Assembly (NCBI GenBank): GCA_021324545.1 | Contig: JAJPIX010000047.1 | Span: 52,216-116,215, forward strand | Direction of reading: 5' to 3' | DNA: 64,000 nt | Source of the DNA: Alphaproteobacteria bacterium | GTDB taxonomy: Bacteria; Pseudomonadota; Alphaproteobacteria; Micropepsales; Micropepsaceae | Shown here: in pieces, positions 1 through 7,881 of the stretch | Layout of the letters: each line of letters begins with the position of its first letter | Numbering within the stretch: position 1 is the first letter of the stretch | Made by a program: the position numbers and the translations under genes | Notes under the pieces: generated by a model | Database searches by the model: none | What the model saw: the letters and a program-made list of their open reading frames with translations, nothing else | Told to the model about the DNA's origin: nothing

Positions 1-2
1 TT

Positions 3-338
3 GGGCTTTATCGCCTAACCGATGGCACGCTGAACGCAGTGGCGGCGGCGGGACCACTCAATCCCAAGGAAGTGGCCGACATGCGCGCGACGGATGCGAT
101 CCTGCGGCCGGTGACCGATGCCAGTGGCGGTTCGATCCATTGGCTGAAAGATGGATTGCCTTCCATCCGGCGCGTGGGCGCGGATCGTGTCGCGGCCGGC
201 GATGACTGGATAGGCTTGCGTCAGAACGGCGCCTATCGCGTGACCAGCGTAGAGCAGGAAGCATTGCTGCCCGTATGGGCGACTCTTGTCATTCTCCTCG
301 GAACCATCTTGCTGGCCTGGCGCCTGGAAGGACGCTAG
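3..338 (+). CDS. 3' end of a membrane protein (5' truncated by window edge)
   Basis: The reading frame is open from base 3 to the TAG at 336-338, so the GTG at 39 is probably internal and the true start lies before the window. The visible 112 residues end in a single hydrophobic helix (about 20 residues) followed by a short Arg-rich tail, as in a membrane anchor with a cytoplasmic end. The pattern (soluble segment, 'DWIGLR', 'AYRVTSV', C-terminal helix) resembles the large glutamine amidotransferase-like or von Willebrand-like membrane proteins often found after MoxR/DUF58 genes in Alphaproteobacteria. That assignment is from memory and tentative. Its stop codon shares the tetranucleotide CTAG (335-338) with the convergent acetyltransferase. 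Confidence 0.6.
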   Translation, partial: GLYRLTDGTLNAVAAAGPLNPKEVADMRATDAILRPVTDASGGSIHWLKDGLPSIRRVGADRVAAGDDWIGLRQNGAYRVTSVEQEALLPVWATLVILLGTILLAWRLEGR

Positions 339-892
339 CGCGGGCCGACAGGTGCGCCGACGGCGCAGACCGGATCGTCAATCCGCGCGCGCATTACGTC
401 GCCTTCGAGCGACTCGAATACACCATCCACCAAGCCCAACCCAAGAATGCGCGCGGGGTTCACGGGCCCGGGGAATTTCACTTTACCCGGCGGAACGGGC
501 CTGAAGCCGACGCGGGAATAATAGGGCTCATCGCCGACCAGAACGATGGCGCGGTGGCCGAGTGTCTTCGCCTCTTCGATGCCACGCTGCATGAGCGCGA
601 TACCGATGCCGCGGCCACGCTGATCGGACTGCACTGCGAGCGGCCCCAGCAGCAGCGCGCGCGTGGCGCCAACGAAGACAGGCCAGAAACGCACCGAACC
701 GCGCAAGGCGCCGCTTTCGACGGCGACAAAACTCAGACCGCTTTCCGGATGCACGCCCTCGCGCAACCGGTAGGCGGTTTTGGCAAAACGGCCAGGGCCG
801 AAACTTTCGGCGACCAGAGCCTCGACAGCGGCCATATCGTCCGGGGTTTCGGCGCGGATTTTCCAGCCCGCCTCTTTGCCGCCCTTCGCCAC
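335..892 (-). CDS. GNAT family N-acetyltransferase
   Basis: A 185-residue protein with the GNAT core. The acetyl-CoA pyrophosphate-binding loop is visible as Q-x-x-G-x-G/A in 'SDQRGRGIGIALMQRG', followed by 'VLVGDEPYYSRVGF', typical of the YjgM/YhbS-like predicted acetyltransferases that modify small molecules or proteins. The frame stays open much further upstream but then lies wholly antisense to the SDR gene. I therefore chose the GTG at 890-892, which follows a purine-rich GGGAG about 11 bases upstream. The gene ends tail-to-tail with the upstream membrane protein, sharing CTAG. The substrate cannot be told from sequence. Confidence 0.82.
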   Translation of the reverse strand: MAKGGKEAGWKIRAETPDDMAAVEALVAESFGPGRFAKTAYRLREGVHPESGLSFVAVESGALRGSVRFWPVFVGATRALLLGPLAVQSDQRGRGIGIALMQRGIEEAKTLGHRAIVLVGDEPYYSRVGFRPVPPGKVKFPGPVNPARILGLGLVDGVFESLEGDVMRARIDDPVCAVGAPVGPR

Positions 893-932
893 CCGCCTAA
901 TCTCCCGCCAGACAACAAACGGAGGTAATCCC

Positions 933-1850
933 ATGGGTGTGCTCGATGGCAAGGTGGTTCTGGTCACGGGCGGGGCCAACGGCATCGGCAAGGAATGTGC
1001 GCTTCTGGCCGCGAAGGAAGGTGCGAAGGTCGTGGTGAACGATCTGGGCGGAGGTGTGGCGGGCGGAGACGAAGGGTCCGCCGGCCCCGCCGAGCAGGTG
1101 GCGCGCGCGATCAAGGCGGCCGGCGGCCAGGCGGTCGCCAATTCCGATTCCGTTTCCAGCCGACAAGGCGTGGCCCGCATGATCGAGCAGGCGATGGATA
1201 CGTTCAAAGGGCTTCATGCCATCATCAATCCGGCCGGCATCCTGCGCGATGGCATGTTCCACAAGATGACTGACCAGGATTGGGACCAGGTGATCGAGGT
1301 ACATCTGCAGGGCAGCTACAATGTATGCAAGGCGGCGATCAACCACTTCCGCGAACAGCAGGAAGGGTCGTTCGTGCTGTTTACTTCTACATCGGGGCTG
1401 ATCGGCAATATCGGGCAGGCCAATTACGCCGCGGCCAAGATGGGGATTGTGGGCCTTTCCCGCATCATCGCCATGGAAGGCGCGCAGAAGAACGTTCGCG
1501 CCAATACGATTGCGCCGTTCGCCTGGACGCGCATGATCGCAACCATTCCGGTGAAGGATGAAGCGAGCGCCAAGCGTGTCGAGCGCATGAAGAACATGAT
1601 GCGCGCCGATCAGGTGGCGCAGCTGGCAGTGTCGCTGGCTTCCCCGGCCTGCAAGGACGTTTCGGGCCAGATATTCGTGGCGCGCGGCAACGAAATTTTC
1701 CTGATGAGCCAGCCGCGCCCGATCCGCGGCATCGGCAAGGTGGAGGGCTGGACGCCGGAGACGATCGCCAACCATTGCATGCCCGCGCTGAAACCCAGCT
1801 TCTTCGACCTTGCACCGACGACCGGAACATTCGGGTGGGATCCGATCTGA
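933..1850 (+). CDS. SDR family oxidoreductase, hydroxyacyl-CoA dehydrogenase-like
   Basis: A 305-residue short-chain dehydrogenase/reductase. The NAD(P)-binding motif TGGANGIG is at residues 12-19, the structural N-x-A-G is seen as NPAG (99-102), and the catalytic Ser 152/154, Tyr165 and Lys169 (NYAAAK) are all present. The N-terminal half, with an insertion around residues 38-55 (GGGVAGGDEG), looks like the (3R)-hydroxyacyl-CoA dehydrogenase domain of peroxisomal multifunctional enzyme type 2. The roughly 60 extra residues after the core suggest an acyl-CoA or steroid-type substrate (inference). The ATG at 933 has GGAGGT at 921-926, fixing the start. It diverges from the acetyltransferase gene with only 40 bases between. 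Confidence 0.88.
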   Translation: MGVLDGKVVLVTGGANGIGKECALLAAKEGAKVVVNDLGGGVAGGDEGSAGPAEQVARAIKAAGGQAVANSDSVSSRQGVARMIEQAMDTFKGLHAIINPAGILRDGMFHKMTDQDWDQVIEVHLQGSYNVCKAAINHFREQQEGSFVLFTSTSGLIGNIGQANYAAAKMGIVGLSRIIAMEGAQKNVRANTIAPFAWTRMIATIPVKDEASAKRVERMKNMMRADQVAQLAVSLASPACKDVSGQIFVARGNEIFLMSQPRPIRGIGKVEGWTPETIANHCMPALKPSFFDLAPTTGTFGWDPI

Positions 1851-1853
1851 CGA

Positions 1854-2327
1854 TTACCAGCGATGTGACGGCGAAGCACCGCCGGAAAGCTCGGCAAGCC
1901 GGCGCCGCACGGCCGGCAGCGTGCCTTCGGGCGGATTTGCAGGATCGGCCAGAACGATTTCACGAATTTCGAGGTTGGGCTTGAAGTCGATCATGGCCTC
2001 TCGCACGCGATAAAGCGCAATCACATTGGTCGCGATGCCGAGCCGCCGCGTATAGAGCCCGAATACTTGCGGCGGAGCGCTGCGCAACAGCCCCACTTCT
2101 TCCCTCAGTTCGCGCAGCAACGCCTGATCCGGTTGCTCACCGCGGCTCACGCCGCCGCCGGGAAAGGACAGACCTTTCAAATAACTGTGGCGCACAAGGA
2201 TTACGCGGCCCTGCCCATCCTCGACAATTGCGTGTGCGCCGAAGGTGACCGGCGAGGACAACGAACGGACGCTGGCGGCAGCGGCCAACAGAAGCCGCTG
2301 GTGAAAGGGCAGACGTTCATCCTTCAA
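1854..2327 (-). CDS. NUDIX hydrolase
   Basis: A 157-residue NUDIX protein. The complete Nudix box G-x5-E-x7-REUxEExGU runs from Gly58 to Leu80, with Glu64, Arg72, Glu73, Glu76 and Glu77 in place for metal binding and hydrolysis. The preceding strand 'VILVRHSYLKGLSFPGGG' is also typical. Such enzymes hydrolyse nucleoside diphosphates linked to another moiety; the substrate is not evident here. The gene lies convergent to the SDR gene with 3 bases between stops. Confidence 0.88.
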   Translation of the reverse strand: MKDERLPFHQRLLLAAAASVRSLSSPVTFGAHAIVEDGQGRVILVRHSYLKGLSFPGGGVSRGEQPDQALLRELREEVGLLRSAPPQVFGLYTRRLGIATNVIALYRVREAMIDFKPNLEIREIVLADPANPPEGTLPAVRRRLAELSGGASPSHRW

Positions 2328-2483
2328 TGGCGGAAATCTCCTGACGTCACGATGGTTTAATCAAATCCTAACCCGGGGCCAATATCCTGTCCTCAGGGCC
2401 TGACAACTGGGTGTCCGATCTTGGCGCCGCGCGACCGCCACAAACAAGCGACACGCGCGCATGCTTTGCGCGGTTGACCGCTC

Positions 2484-2996
2484 ATGCCCGCAAGCTTCGA
2501 CTATCTTAAGGCACTCGTCATTGAGGACAATGCGCACATGCGGGCGTTGTTGCGCTCGCTGCTGCATACGCTCGGGATCAAGACCGTGCTGGAAGCCGCC
2601 GATGGCGGCGCGGGTTATGTCGAGCTGCGCGAGAAACGGCCCGATTTCGTGCTGAGCGATCTTTCCATGAAGCCGGTTGACGGCATCGAGTTCACCAGGA
2701 TGGTGCGAACGGCACAGGACAGCCCCAATCCCTATGTTCCGATCGTGATGGTCACCGGGCACACCGAGCGCCACCGCGTGGAAGCGGCCCGCGACGCCGG
2801 TGTTACGGAATTCCTGGCCAAGCCAATCACGGCACAAAACCTGTTCCTCCGCGTCGCGGAGCTGGTGGAACGGCCGCGCGCCTTTGTGCGCAGCGACAGC
2901 TATTTTGGACCCGACCGCCGGCGCCACAAGTCGGCCGATTATCCCGGGCCATTCCGCCGCAAGGACGACTTCAAGGACGATATCGAAATCCAGTGA
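2484..2996 (+). CDS. CheY-like response regulator upstream of motA
   Basis: A 170-residue single-domain receiver. The acidic pocket E14-D15, phosphoacceptor Asp59 (LSDLSMKP), Thr91 and Lys113 (LAKP) are all present, so phosphorylation is expected. The C-terminal extension of about 45 residues contains 'SYFGPDRRRH' and 'GPFRRKDD', a tail I associate with alphaproteobacterial receivers encoded near motA. There is no DNA-binding or enzymatic output domain, so it probably acts through protein contact (inference). The ATG at 2484 is chosen. Its TGA overlaps the GTG of the next gene (GTGA at 2993-2996), so the receiver, Hpt protein and possibly motA are co-transcribed. Confidence 0.85.
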   Translation: MPASFDYLKALVIEDNAHMRALLRSLLHTLGIKTVLEAADGGAGYVELREKRPDFVLSDLSMKPVDGIEFTRMVRTAQDSPNPYVPIVMVTGHTERHRVEAARDAGVTEFLAKPITAQNLFLRVAELVERPRAFVRSDSYFGPDRRRHKSADYPGPFRRKDDFKDDIEIQ

Positions 2997-3505
2997 GCGA
3001 GGGCGACATGGCGCATGGAACAAGACCGGGATCCGGAGCGGAAATGATTGCACCAAAGCCGCTGCTGCGAAGCGCGGACGTGGCGGAGTTTCTGCGCAAT
3101 GTCAACAACGCCGAGACCGCGAAACGGGCCGAGCGCATCATCGCTTCCAGGAGTCAGGAGCTGTGCACCGTCGTCGACGGCTACGTGACCAAGCTCGAAG
3201 GAGCATTGAAAGCCGGCGACATGGATGCGCTGTACAGCGAAGCCCATGAAATCCGGGGCCTTGCCGAAACCGTGGGTCTTGTCGCGGCGGGGCGGATCGC
3301 AAACGGCCTTTGCAGCTACCTGGATGAGGTAAAGCACCGGGCGGTCGCCGCGGATCGGCCACTGCTCCGGCTTTACGTGGAAGCCGCCGTGCGCGCCACG
3401 CGTGCCACCGACGACGCCACGCGCCTGGGGGACAAGGTCGCCGTCGAACTTGCGGCACTTGCCGCACGCCGGCTCGGCGAAGCGAAAGAGAATATTAGGA
3501 AATAG
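2993..3505 (+). CDS. Hpt domain phosphotransfer protein
   Basis: A 170-residue, largely helical protein with an Hpt-type signature 'AHEIRGLAETVGL', in which His85 would be the phosphorylated histidine and Gly89 the conserved glycine one turn later. It is consistent with a four-helix phosphotransfer bundle at residues 40-150. The GTG start overlaps the stop of the receiver gene by 4 bases, implying translational coupling and a phosphorelay pair. An internal ATG 16 bases further (3009) is a possible alternative start. Its cognate kinase is not in the window. Confidence 0.78.
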   Translation: MSEGDMAHGTRPGSGAEMIAPKPLLRSADVAEFLRNVNNAETAKRAERIIASRSQELCTVVDGYVTKLEGALKAGDMDALYSEAHEIRGLAETVGLVAAGRIANGLCSYLDEVKHRAVAADRPLLRLYVEAAVRATRATDDATRLGDKVAVELAALAARRLGEAKENIRK

Positions 3506-3521
3506 GGGGCGCGAGCGCGCG

Positions 3522-3535
3522 GCAAAACCGGCGCT
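3522..3535 (+). promoter_or_regulatory. GGCAAAA-type motif upstream of motA
   Basis: The sequence GGCAAAACCGGCGC sits about 100 bases before motA. It resembles, but does not exactly match, the GGCAAAAGC nonamer seen three times near flagellar genes in this window (18695, 18731, 21132). It may be a weak FlbD-type site or coincidence; no matching sigma54 promoter was found between it and motA. Confidence 0.25.
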
Positions 3536-3625
3536 TTCATCGCTCTTTAAGTCCTTTCCATAATACTAACACCGTCCGGCCGCGGGTTTTGCCTTGCGGC
3601 TTTCGCATTGTCACGGGTCCGGTTC

Positions 3626-4498
3626 ATGCTCCAGATTGGCGGCATTGTATTCCTCTTTCTCATGGTGTTCGGCGGCTTCCTGATGTCGGGCGGCTCGCTG
3701 GGCTCGGTTCTTGAGGCGTTGCCGCACGAGATCATGACCATCGGAGGCGCAGCGATCGCTGCGCTCCTTATCGGCGGCTCCATGTACTCGTTGAAGAAGA
3801 TCGGCAAGGAGATGTCGAAAGTGATCTCCGGCCCGAAATGGAAGCCCGCGGATTATCGCGATCTCCTGTGTCTTCTTTTCCTGTTGACCAAGACCATGAA
3901 GACCAAAGGCATGATCGCGCTGGAGCAGCATGTTGAGAAACCCGACCAGTCGGGGATCTTCAAGCGCTATCCCCGCATCACGAAGGACCATTTCGCTCTT
4001 TCCTTCATCTGCGACACGCTGCGGATGATGACCATGAGCCTGGAGGATCCGCACCAGGTCGAGGCGGCAATGGAAAAACAGCTCGAAAAGCACCATCACG
4101 AAGCGATGGGGCCGGCCAATGCGTTGCAAACGATGGCCGACGGATTGCCCGCGCTCGGCATTGTGGCCGCGGTCCTGGGCGTGATCAAAACGATGGGCGC
4201 AATATCCGAACCGCCGGAGGTTCTGGGCCGCATGATCGGATCAGCGCTCGTGGGCACGTTCATGGGCGTGTTTCTGGCCTATGGCATCGTGGGGCCGATC
4301 GCCACGCGGCTGAAGGCGATCGTCGAAAACGAGGCGCAGTTCTATCACGTCATTCGGGATATTCTTGTTGCGCATTTGCATGGCAACGCCGCGCAGGTGT
4401 CCGTGGAAATTGGGCGCGGCAGCGTACCCACCGAAGCGCAACCGACCTTCCAGGAAATGGAGGAGGCGCTCAACAACATTCCGCCGGAACCCGCCTAG
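3626..4498 (+). CDS. motA: flagellar stator protein MotA
   Basis: A 290-residue MotA, the proton-channel stator subunit that couples ion flow to torque on FliG at the inner membrane. Four membrane segments are visible, near residues 1-22, 35-55, 174-192 and 202-225. The two functionally critical prolines of the family are present as 'LPALGIVAAVLGV' (Pro175) and 'YGIVGP' (Pro224), and the charged cytoplasmic loop that contacts FliG lies between helices 2 and 3. The frame extends to a TTG at 3608, but the ATG at 3626 gives the usual MotA N-terminus (MLQIGGIVFLF). No motB follows; the next genes are on the other strand. Confidence 0.93.
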   Translation: MLQIGGIVFLFLMVFGGFLMSGGSLGSVLEALPHEIMTIGGAAIAALLIGGSMYSLKKIGKEMSKVISGPKWKPADYRDLLCLLFLLTKTMKTKGMIALEQHVEKPDQSGIFKRYPRITKDHFALSFICDTLRMMTMSLEDPHQVEAAMEKQLEKHHHEAMGPANALQTMADGLPALGIVAAVLGVIKTMGAISEPPEVLGRMIGSALVGTFMGVFLAYGIVGPIATRLKAIVENEAQFYHVIRDILVAHLHGNAAQVSVEIGRGSVPTEAQPTFQEMEEALNNIPPEPA

Positions 4499-4542
4499 GG
4501 CCGGCGTCTGCCGCTTCCGCAGGCGCCAGCCTGCGGATTCAG

Positions 4543-4713
4543 CTATTTGCCGTTGTTTGCAATGGTGCGCTGTTCCGACAGCGCAACAAAGAACGTCGCC
4601 AGTGTGCCCGCGAATATGCCAAGCGGCACCGCATAGAGCACATCCATGTCGCAGCCAAGCACGACGATCGTGGTTACGATGATGCCAGTCCACTGGCCCA
4701 CGTTTCTGGGCAT
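4543..4713 (-). CDS. 56-residue two-helix membrane protein
   Basis: A short ORF of 56 codons plus stop, lying convergent to motA. Two hydrophobic helices can be read at about residues 7-20 ('WTGIIVTTIVVLGC') and 26-43 ('YAVPLGIFAGTLATFFVALS'), joined by a short acidic turn (CDMD), with a polar tail ending NNGK. A purine-rich GGGGTGAG lies about 9 bases before the ATG at 4711-4713. I do not recognise the family. Hydrophobic composition, GC-rich third positions and placement in an otherwise empty gap support a real gene. It lies 45 bases past motA, but transcription converges, so it is not a motA operon member. Confidence 0.6.
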   Translation of the reverse strand: MPRNVGQWTGIIVTTIVVLGCDMDVLYAVPLGIFAGTLATFFVALSEQRTIANNGK

Positions 4714-4805
4714 CCCCTGAACTCACCCCAAGCAACGCGCAACTGTTGCCTGCGGCTCAGCGGACATGAAGCATACACTTAAAAAAGGGTTAACGGCTCG
4801 CGGGA

Positions 4806-5057
4806 TCAGATCCGCGGATCCTCGCGCGAATGGGCGCGTGCAATCGCTTCAAGCAGAATGGGCGACAGCTTGCTGCGGTCGAGCACGACTTTTTCGGAGT
4901 CCACCTCTTTCACTGCAGATACCGGCACGCGGAAGTCCCCCGCGTTTTCGATATAGACAACGATCTCGTTCTTGCGGGCCTCGCGAACGGCGCCGAAGGC
5001 ATGGCCGCCGTCATGCAGAAAGACATCGAAACCTTCCCGGATGTTCTGGTGTTGCAT
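4806..5057 (-). CDS. small PRC-barrel-like (DUF2171-type) protein
   Basis: An 83-residue soluble beta-rich protein: 'GFDVFLHDGGHAFGAVREA' and 'FRVPVSAVKEVDSEKVVLD' resemble the repeated strand pattern of PRC-barrel or DUF2171 domains, where a conserved pair 'V-x-D-x-D/G-x-x-(V/I)-G-x-V' opens the fold. The function of such small free-standing copies is not known to me. Of two possible ATGs, 5057 is preferred because GGAG sits 6 bases before it; the ATG at 5069 lacks a comparable site. Confidence 0.65.
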   Translation of the reverse strand: MQHQNIREGFDVFLHDGGHAFGAVREARKNEIVVYIENAGDFRVPVSAVKEVDSEKVVLDRSKLSPILLEAIARAHSREDPRI

Positions 5058-5196
5058 CGCCGTCTCCATGAGATGGCGGATATTATCGCGCCATTGAACC
5101 GGAGTCTCCCTTGCATGTTGTGAAGACAAACGGGCGCACCCCGCGCCGGTTCCGGACCGGACGGATGGCCCGCCGCTGCATACCCGCATCGTGCCC

Positions 5197-6681
5197 TTAT
5201 GCTGTGAACTCGATGCCCTGTGCGAGGGGAAGCGCGTCGGAATAGTTGATGGTGGCCGTCTGCCGGCGCATATAGGCCTTCCACGCATCGGAACCGCTTT
5301 CACGCCCGCCGCCGGTTTCCTTTTCACCGCCGAAGGCTCCGCCGATCTCCGCGCCGGACGGCCCGATATTCACGTTGGCGATGCCGCAATCGGAGCCGGC
5401 AGCGGCCAGGAACCTTTCGGCCTCCTGCATGTCTTGCGTGAAGATACAGGATGAAAGACCCTGCGGAACGGCATTGTGTCTGGCGAGCGCGTCTTCGAAT
5501 CTGGAATAGCGCATCAGATAAAGAATTGGCGCGAATGTTTCGCGGCAAACAACAGGCGTCTGGTCCGGCATTTCCACGATCGCCGGGCGCACGTACCAGG
5601 CGTTCTGGAATTTTTCGGCGAGGACGCGGCCCCCGCCCGTAACCCTGCCGCCTTCGTCGCGCGCGGCCACTAGCGCGCGCTCCATGTTGTCGAACGCGGC
5701 CTTGTCGATCAGCGGCCCGACCAACGTCCCCTTCTCCAGCGGATTGCCAATCGGGAGATTTGAATAGGTCTTCTTCAGGGCCGGCACGAGCCGGTCATAA
5801 ATCGATTCATGCACGAAAAGGCGCCGGAGCGTCGTGCAGCGCTGGCCAGCCGTGCCGACGGCGGCGAACAGGATGGCCCGCTGCGCAAGATCCAGTTTCG
5901 CCGAAGGACAGACGATCATGCCATTGTTGCCGCCGAGTTCCAGAATGGACTTGCCGAAACGCGCGGCGACCACGGGCGCGAGCTCCCGCCCCATGCGCGT
6001 GGACCCAGTGGCGCTGACCACTGGAATGCGATGGTCTTTCGCGAGGGCCTCGCCTGCCTGCCGCAATCCAAGGACCACCTGTGAAAGACCGGCGGGCGCC
6101 GAAGCAAATTTTCTTGCCGCGCGCTCGAAGAGCGCCTGCGTGGCAAGCGCCGAAAGCGGAGTTTTCTCGCTCGGCTTCCAGATCACGCTGTCGCCGCAAA
6201 CGAGCGCAAGCGCTGCGTTCCAGGCCCACACTGCCACAGGAAAGTTGAAGGCGGATATGATCGCCACTGGGCCCGCCGGATGCCATTGCTCCATCATGCG
6301 GTGGCCGGGGCGTTCGGAAGCGATCGTTAGGCCATAAAGTTGGCGCGAAAGGCCGACGGCGAAGTCGCAGATGTCGATCATCTCCTGGACCTCGCCCAGG
6401 CCTTCCTGAAGGATTTTTCCGCTCTCCAGCGTCACCAGCCGGCCCAGATGATCCTTGTTGGTGCGCAATTCCTCGCCGAACAGGCGCACGAGCTCGCCGC
6501 GCTTCGGGGCGGGGATTTCGCGCCAGGCGTTGAACGCCGCCACACTGTTTGCAATCTTCGTTTCAACGGTTTTGGCATCGTCGTGGGCGACGCGACCGAT
6601 CTCGGCCCCGTCGATGGGCGAATGCACGGCGTGATCGCCGAAGGACGAGAGGCCAAAATGGCTCAGGAGATTCGTGACCAT
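5197..6681 (-). CDS. ALDH7-type aminoadipate-semialdehyde dehydrogenase
   Basis: A 494-residue aldehyde dehydrogenase of the antiquitin (ALDH7) group. Catalytic Cys282 lies in 'GTAGQRCTTLRR', the general base Glu248 in 'LELGGNN', and the oxyanion Asn146 in 'FNFPVA'. The GQRCTT-x-RR context and the 'GWEG...' style C-terminus are characteristic of L-2-aminoadipate-6-semialdehyde dehydrogenases (bacterial AmaB/Pcd). The start codon follows the stop of the lysine-dehydrogenase-like gene by two bases, so the two are translationally linked. Together they would take L-lysine via allysine to 2-aminoadipate. The ATG at 6679-6681 is used; a longer frame upstream overlaps the neighbour's coding end. Confidence 0.9.
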   Translation of the reverse strand: MVTNLLSHFGLSSFGDHAVHSPIDGAEIGRVAHDDAKTVETKIANSVAAFNAWREIPAPKRGELVRLFGEELRTNKDHLGRLVTLESGKILQEGLGEVQEMIDICDFAVGLSRQLYGLTIASERPGHRMMEQWHPAGPVAIISAFNFPVAVWAWNAALALVCGDSVIWKPSEKTPLSALATQALFERAARKFASAPAGLSQVVLGLRQAGEALAKDHRIPVVSATGSTRMGRELAPVVAARFGKSILELGGNNGMIVCPSAKLDLAQRAILFAAVGTAGQRCTTLRRLFVHESIYDRLVPALKKTYSNLPIGNPLEKGTLVGPLIDKAAFDNMERALVAARDEGGRVTGGGRVLAEKFQNAWYVRPAIVEMPDQTPVVCRETFAPILYLMRYSRFEDALARHNAVPQGLSSCIFTQDMQEAERFLAAAGSDCGIANVNIGPSGAEIGGAFGGEKETGGGRESGSDAWKAYMRRQTATINYSDALPLAQGIEFTA

Positions 6682-6683
6682 GC

Positions 6684-7751
6684 TCAAGCGTAATACTTGC
6701 CGAAGCGGTTGGCGAGGAAATCGGACAGCTTGCATTCCTCCTGCCGCACAAAGCCTTTTTGCGGCAGTTTCCCTTCCATCAGGAGGTCGGTCATGGCGCA
6801 GATGCCGGCGGCCGTCGTGACCTGAATGCCAGTCATGAACATGCTGCCAACCTGCTGTGCATAAACCTTCTTCGCATAGCTTTCCTGGGTAAGCTTGCCG
6901 CCGATCCAGCCCGTAACCGTCACGAAAATCAGAATGACGTCCTGCTTGGTGCCGGGAATCGCGTGCTCCAGCATGTCCTTGAAGATATCGCGCCGCACGC
7001 CAAGGCCGAGGTCACGCACCAGAAGCTTGACTATATCGCGATGGCCGGGATAGCGCGCGGTCTTGTAGTTGAGGTTCTCGACCTTGCCTTCGAGCGTCTC
7101 ACTGAGCGTGCCAAGGCCCCCAGAGGTGTTGAACGCCTCGTACTCCACCCCGTCCAGCGTGAAGTGTTCAAGCTCTTCCAGCGAGGGCACTTCGGTTTTC
7201 TTGCCGTCGCGGACCGCTTCGCAAGGATTGCAGTATTCGTTGATCAGGCCATCGGTGGACCATGTGAGATTGTATTTCAGGGCGTTCGTCGGATAGACGG
7301 GCAGCGCGCCAACGCGCAGGTTCACATCGCGCAGTTTTTCGAACTTCTTGCAAACGTCGTAGGCGACGATGGAGATGAACCCGGGCGCCAGTCCGCATTG
7401 CGGTATGAAGGCCGTGTCCGACCCTTTGGCTAGCTTCTTGATCGTGCGGGTGGATTCCACATCTTCCGTAAGATCGAGGTAATGCGCGTTGGCCTTTTTC
7501 GCCGCCTCGGCCACCGTGGACGTCAGGTGATAGGGGGTGGCGCAAAGAACGACATCTTGTCCCTCCATTTCCCGGGCAAGACCTGGCGCTGCGATGTCCA
7601 CTTTGCGGACTTCAACGTTCTTGCGCGGCATACGCTCGAGGCTTGCAGCATCGCGGTCGATCACCGTGACCTTGTAGTCGCCGCTTGTGGAAAGGAAGTG
7701 GGTGATGGCTATTCCGATCTTGCCACCCCCGACCAGCATCACGTTCTTCAT
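6684..7751 (-). CDS. saccharopine-dehydrogenase family protein, probable L-lysine 6-dehydrogenase
   Basis: A 355-residue protein with an N-terminal Rossmann motif GGGKIG (residues 8-13) followed by an acidic strand end (VIDRD), and the C-terminal saccharopine-dehydrogenase-like domain ('GLAPGF', 'TWSTDGLINEY'). Length and arrangement match lysine epsilon-dehydrogenase (LysDH), which oxidatively deaminates lysine to allysine, rather than the longer bifunctional enzymes. The tight pairing with an ALDH7 gene and a divergent Lrp/AsnC regulator strongly supports a lysine catabolic role. An alternative is carboxynorspermidine-type or saccharopine-forming activity, which sequence alone cannot exclude. 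Confidence 0.82.
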   Translation of the reverse strand: MKNVMLVGGGKIGIAITHFLSTSGDYKVTVIDRDAASLERMPRKNVEVRKVDIAAPGLAREMEGQDVVLCATPYHLTSTVAEAAKKANAHYLDLTEDVESTRTIKKLAKGSDTAFIPQCGLAPGFISIVAYDVCKKFEKLRDVNLRVGALPVYPTNALKYNLTWSTDGLINEYCNPCEAVRDGKKTEVPSLEELEHFTLDGVEYEAFNTSGGLGTLSETLEGKVENLNYKTARYPGHRDIVKLLVRDLGLGVRRDIFKDMLEHAIPGTKQDVILIFVTVTGWIGGKLTQESYAKKVYAQQVGSMFMTGIQVTTAAGICAMTDLLMEGKLPQKGFVRQEECKLSDFLANRFGKYYA

Positions 7752-7810
7752 GGCGCGCTCCCGTCTAACTACCGGGAAAAGCTAGGGCTTTGCGCCCTCA
7801 AAAAGGAGGC

Positions 7811-7866
7811 GGCGATTCGCCGGTTTGTAGGCTAGTATCCGGCGAAACGCCGGAAAATCCGGCGAT
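7811..7866. promoter_or_regulatory. palindromic operator cluster between lysine genes and Lrp regulator
   Basis: Two inverted repeats are visible: CGGCG-ATT-CGCCG at 7811-7823 and CCGGCG-AAA-CGCCGG at 7840-7854. A further half site, CGGCGA, lies at 7861-7866. The two palindrome centres are 30 bases apart, close to three helical turns. They lie in the 130-base divergent spacer, ending 15 bases before the regulator's ATG, where an Lrp/AsnC octamer wrapping DNA would be expected to bind. The assignment to this regulator is inference. Confidence 0.6.
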
Positions 7867-7881
7867 TTGCAGGAACTTTGC

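Noticed and set aside
893..1207. N-terminal extension of the acetyltransferase frame
   Set aside because: The open frame continues antisense to the SDR gene without GNAT character; the GTG at 892 with a ribosome site gives the normal family length.
3575..3600. Possible sigma54 promoter before motA
   Set aside because: CGGCCGCGGGTTTTGC has 11 rather than 10 bases between GG and GC, a spacing sigma54 does not tolerate well.
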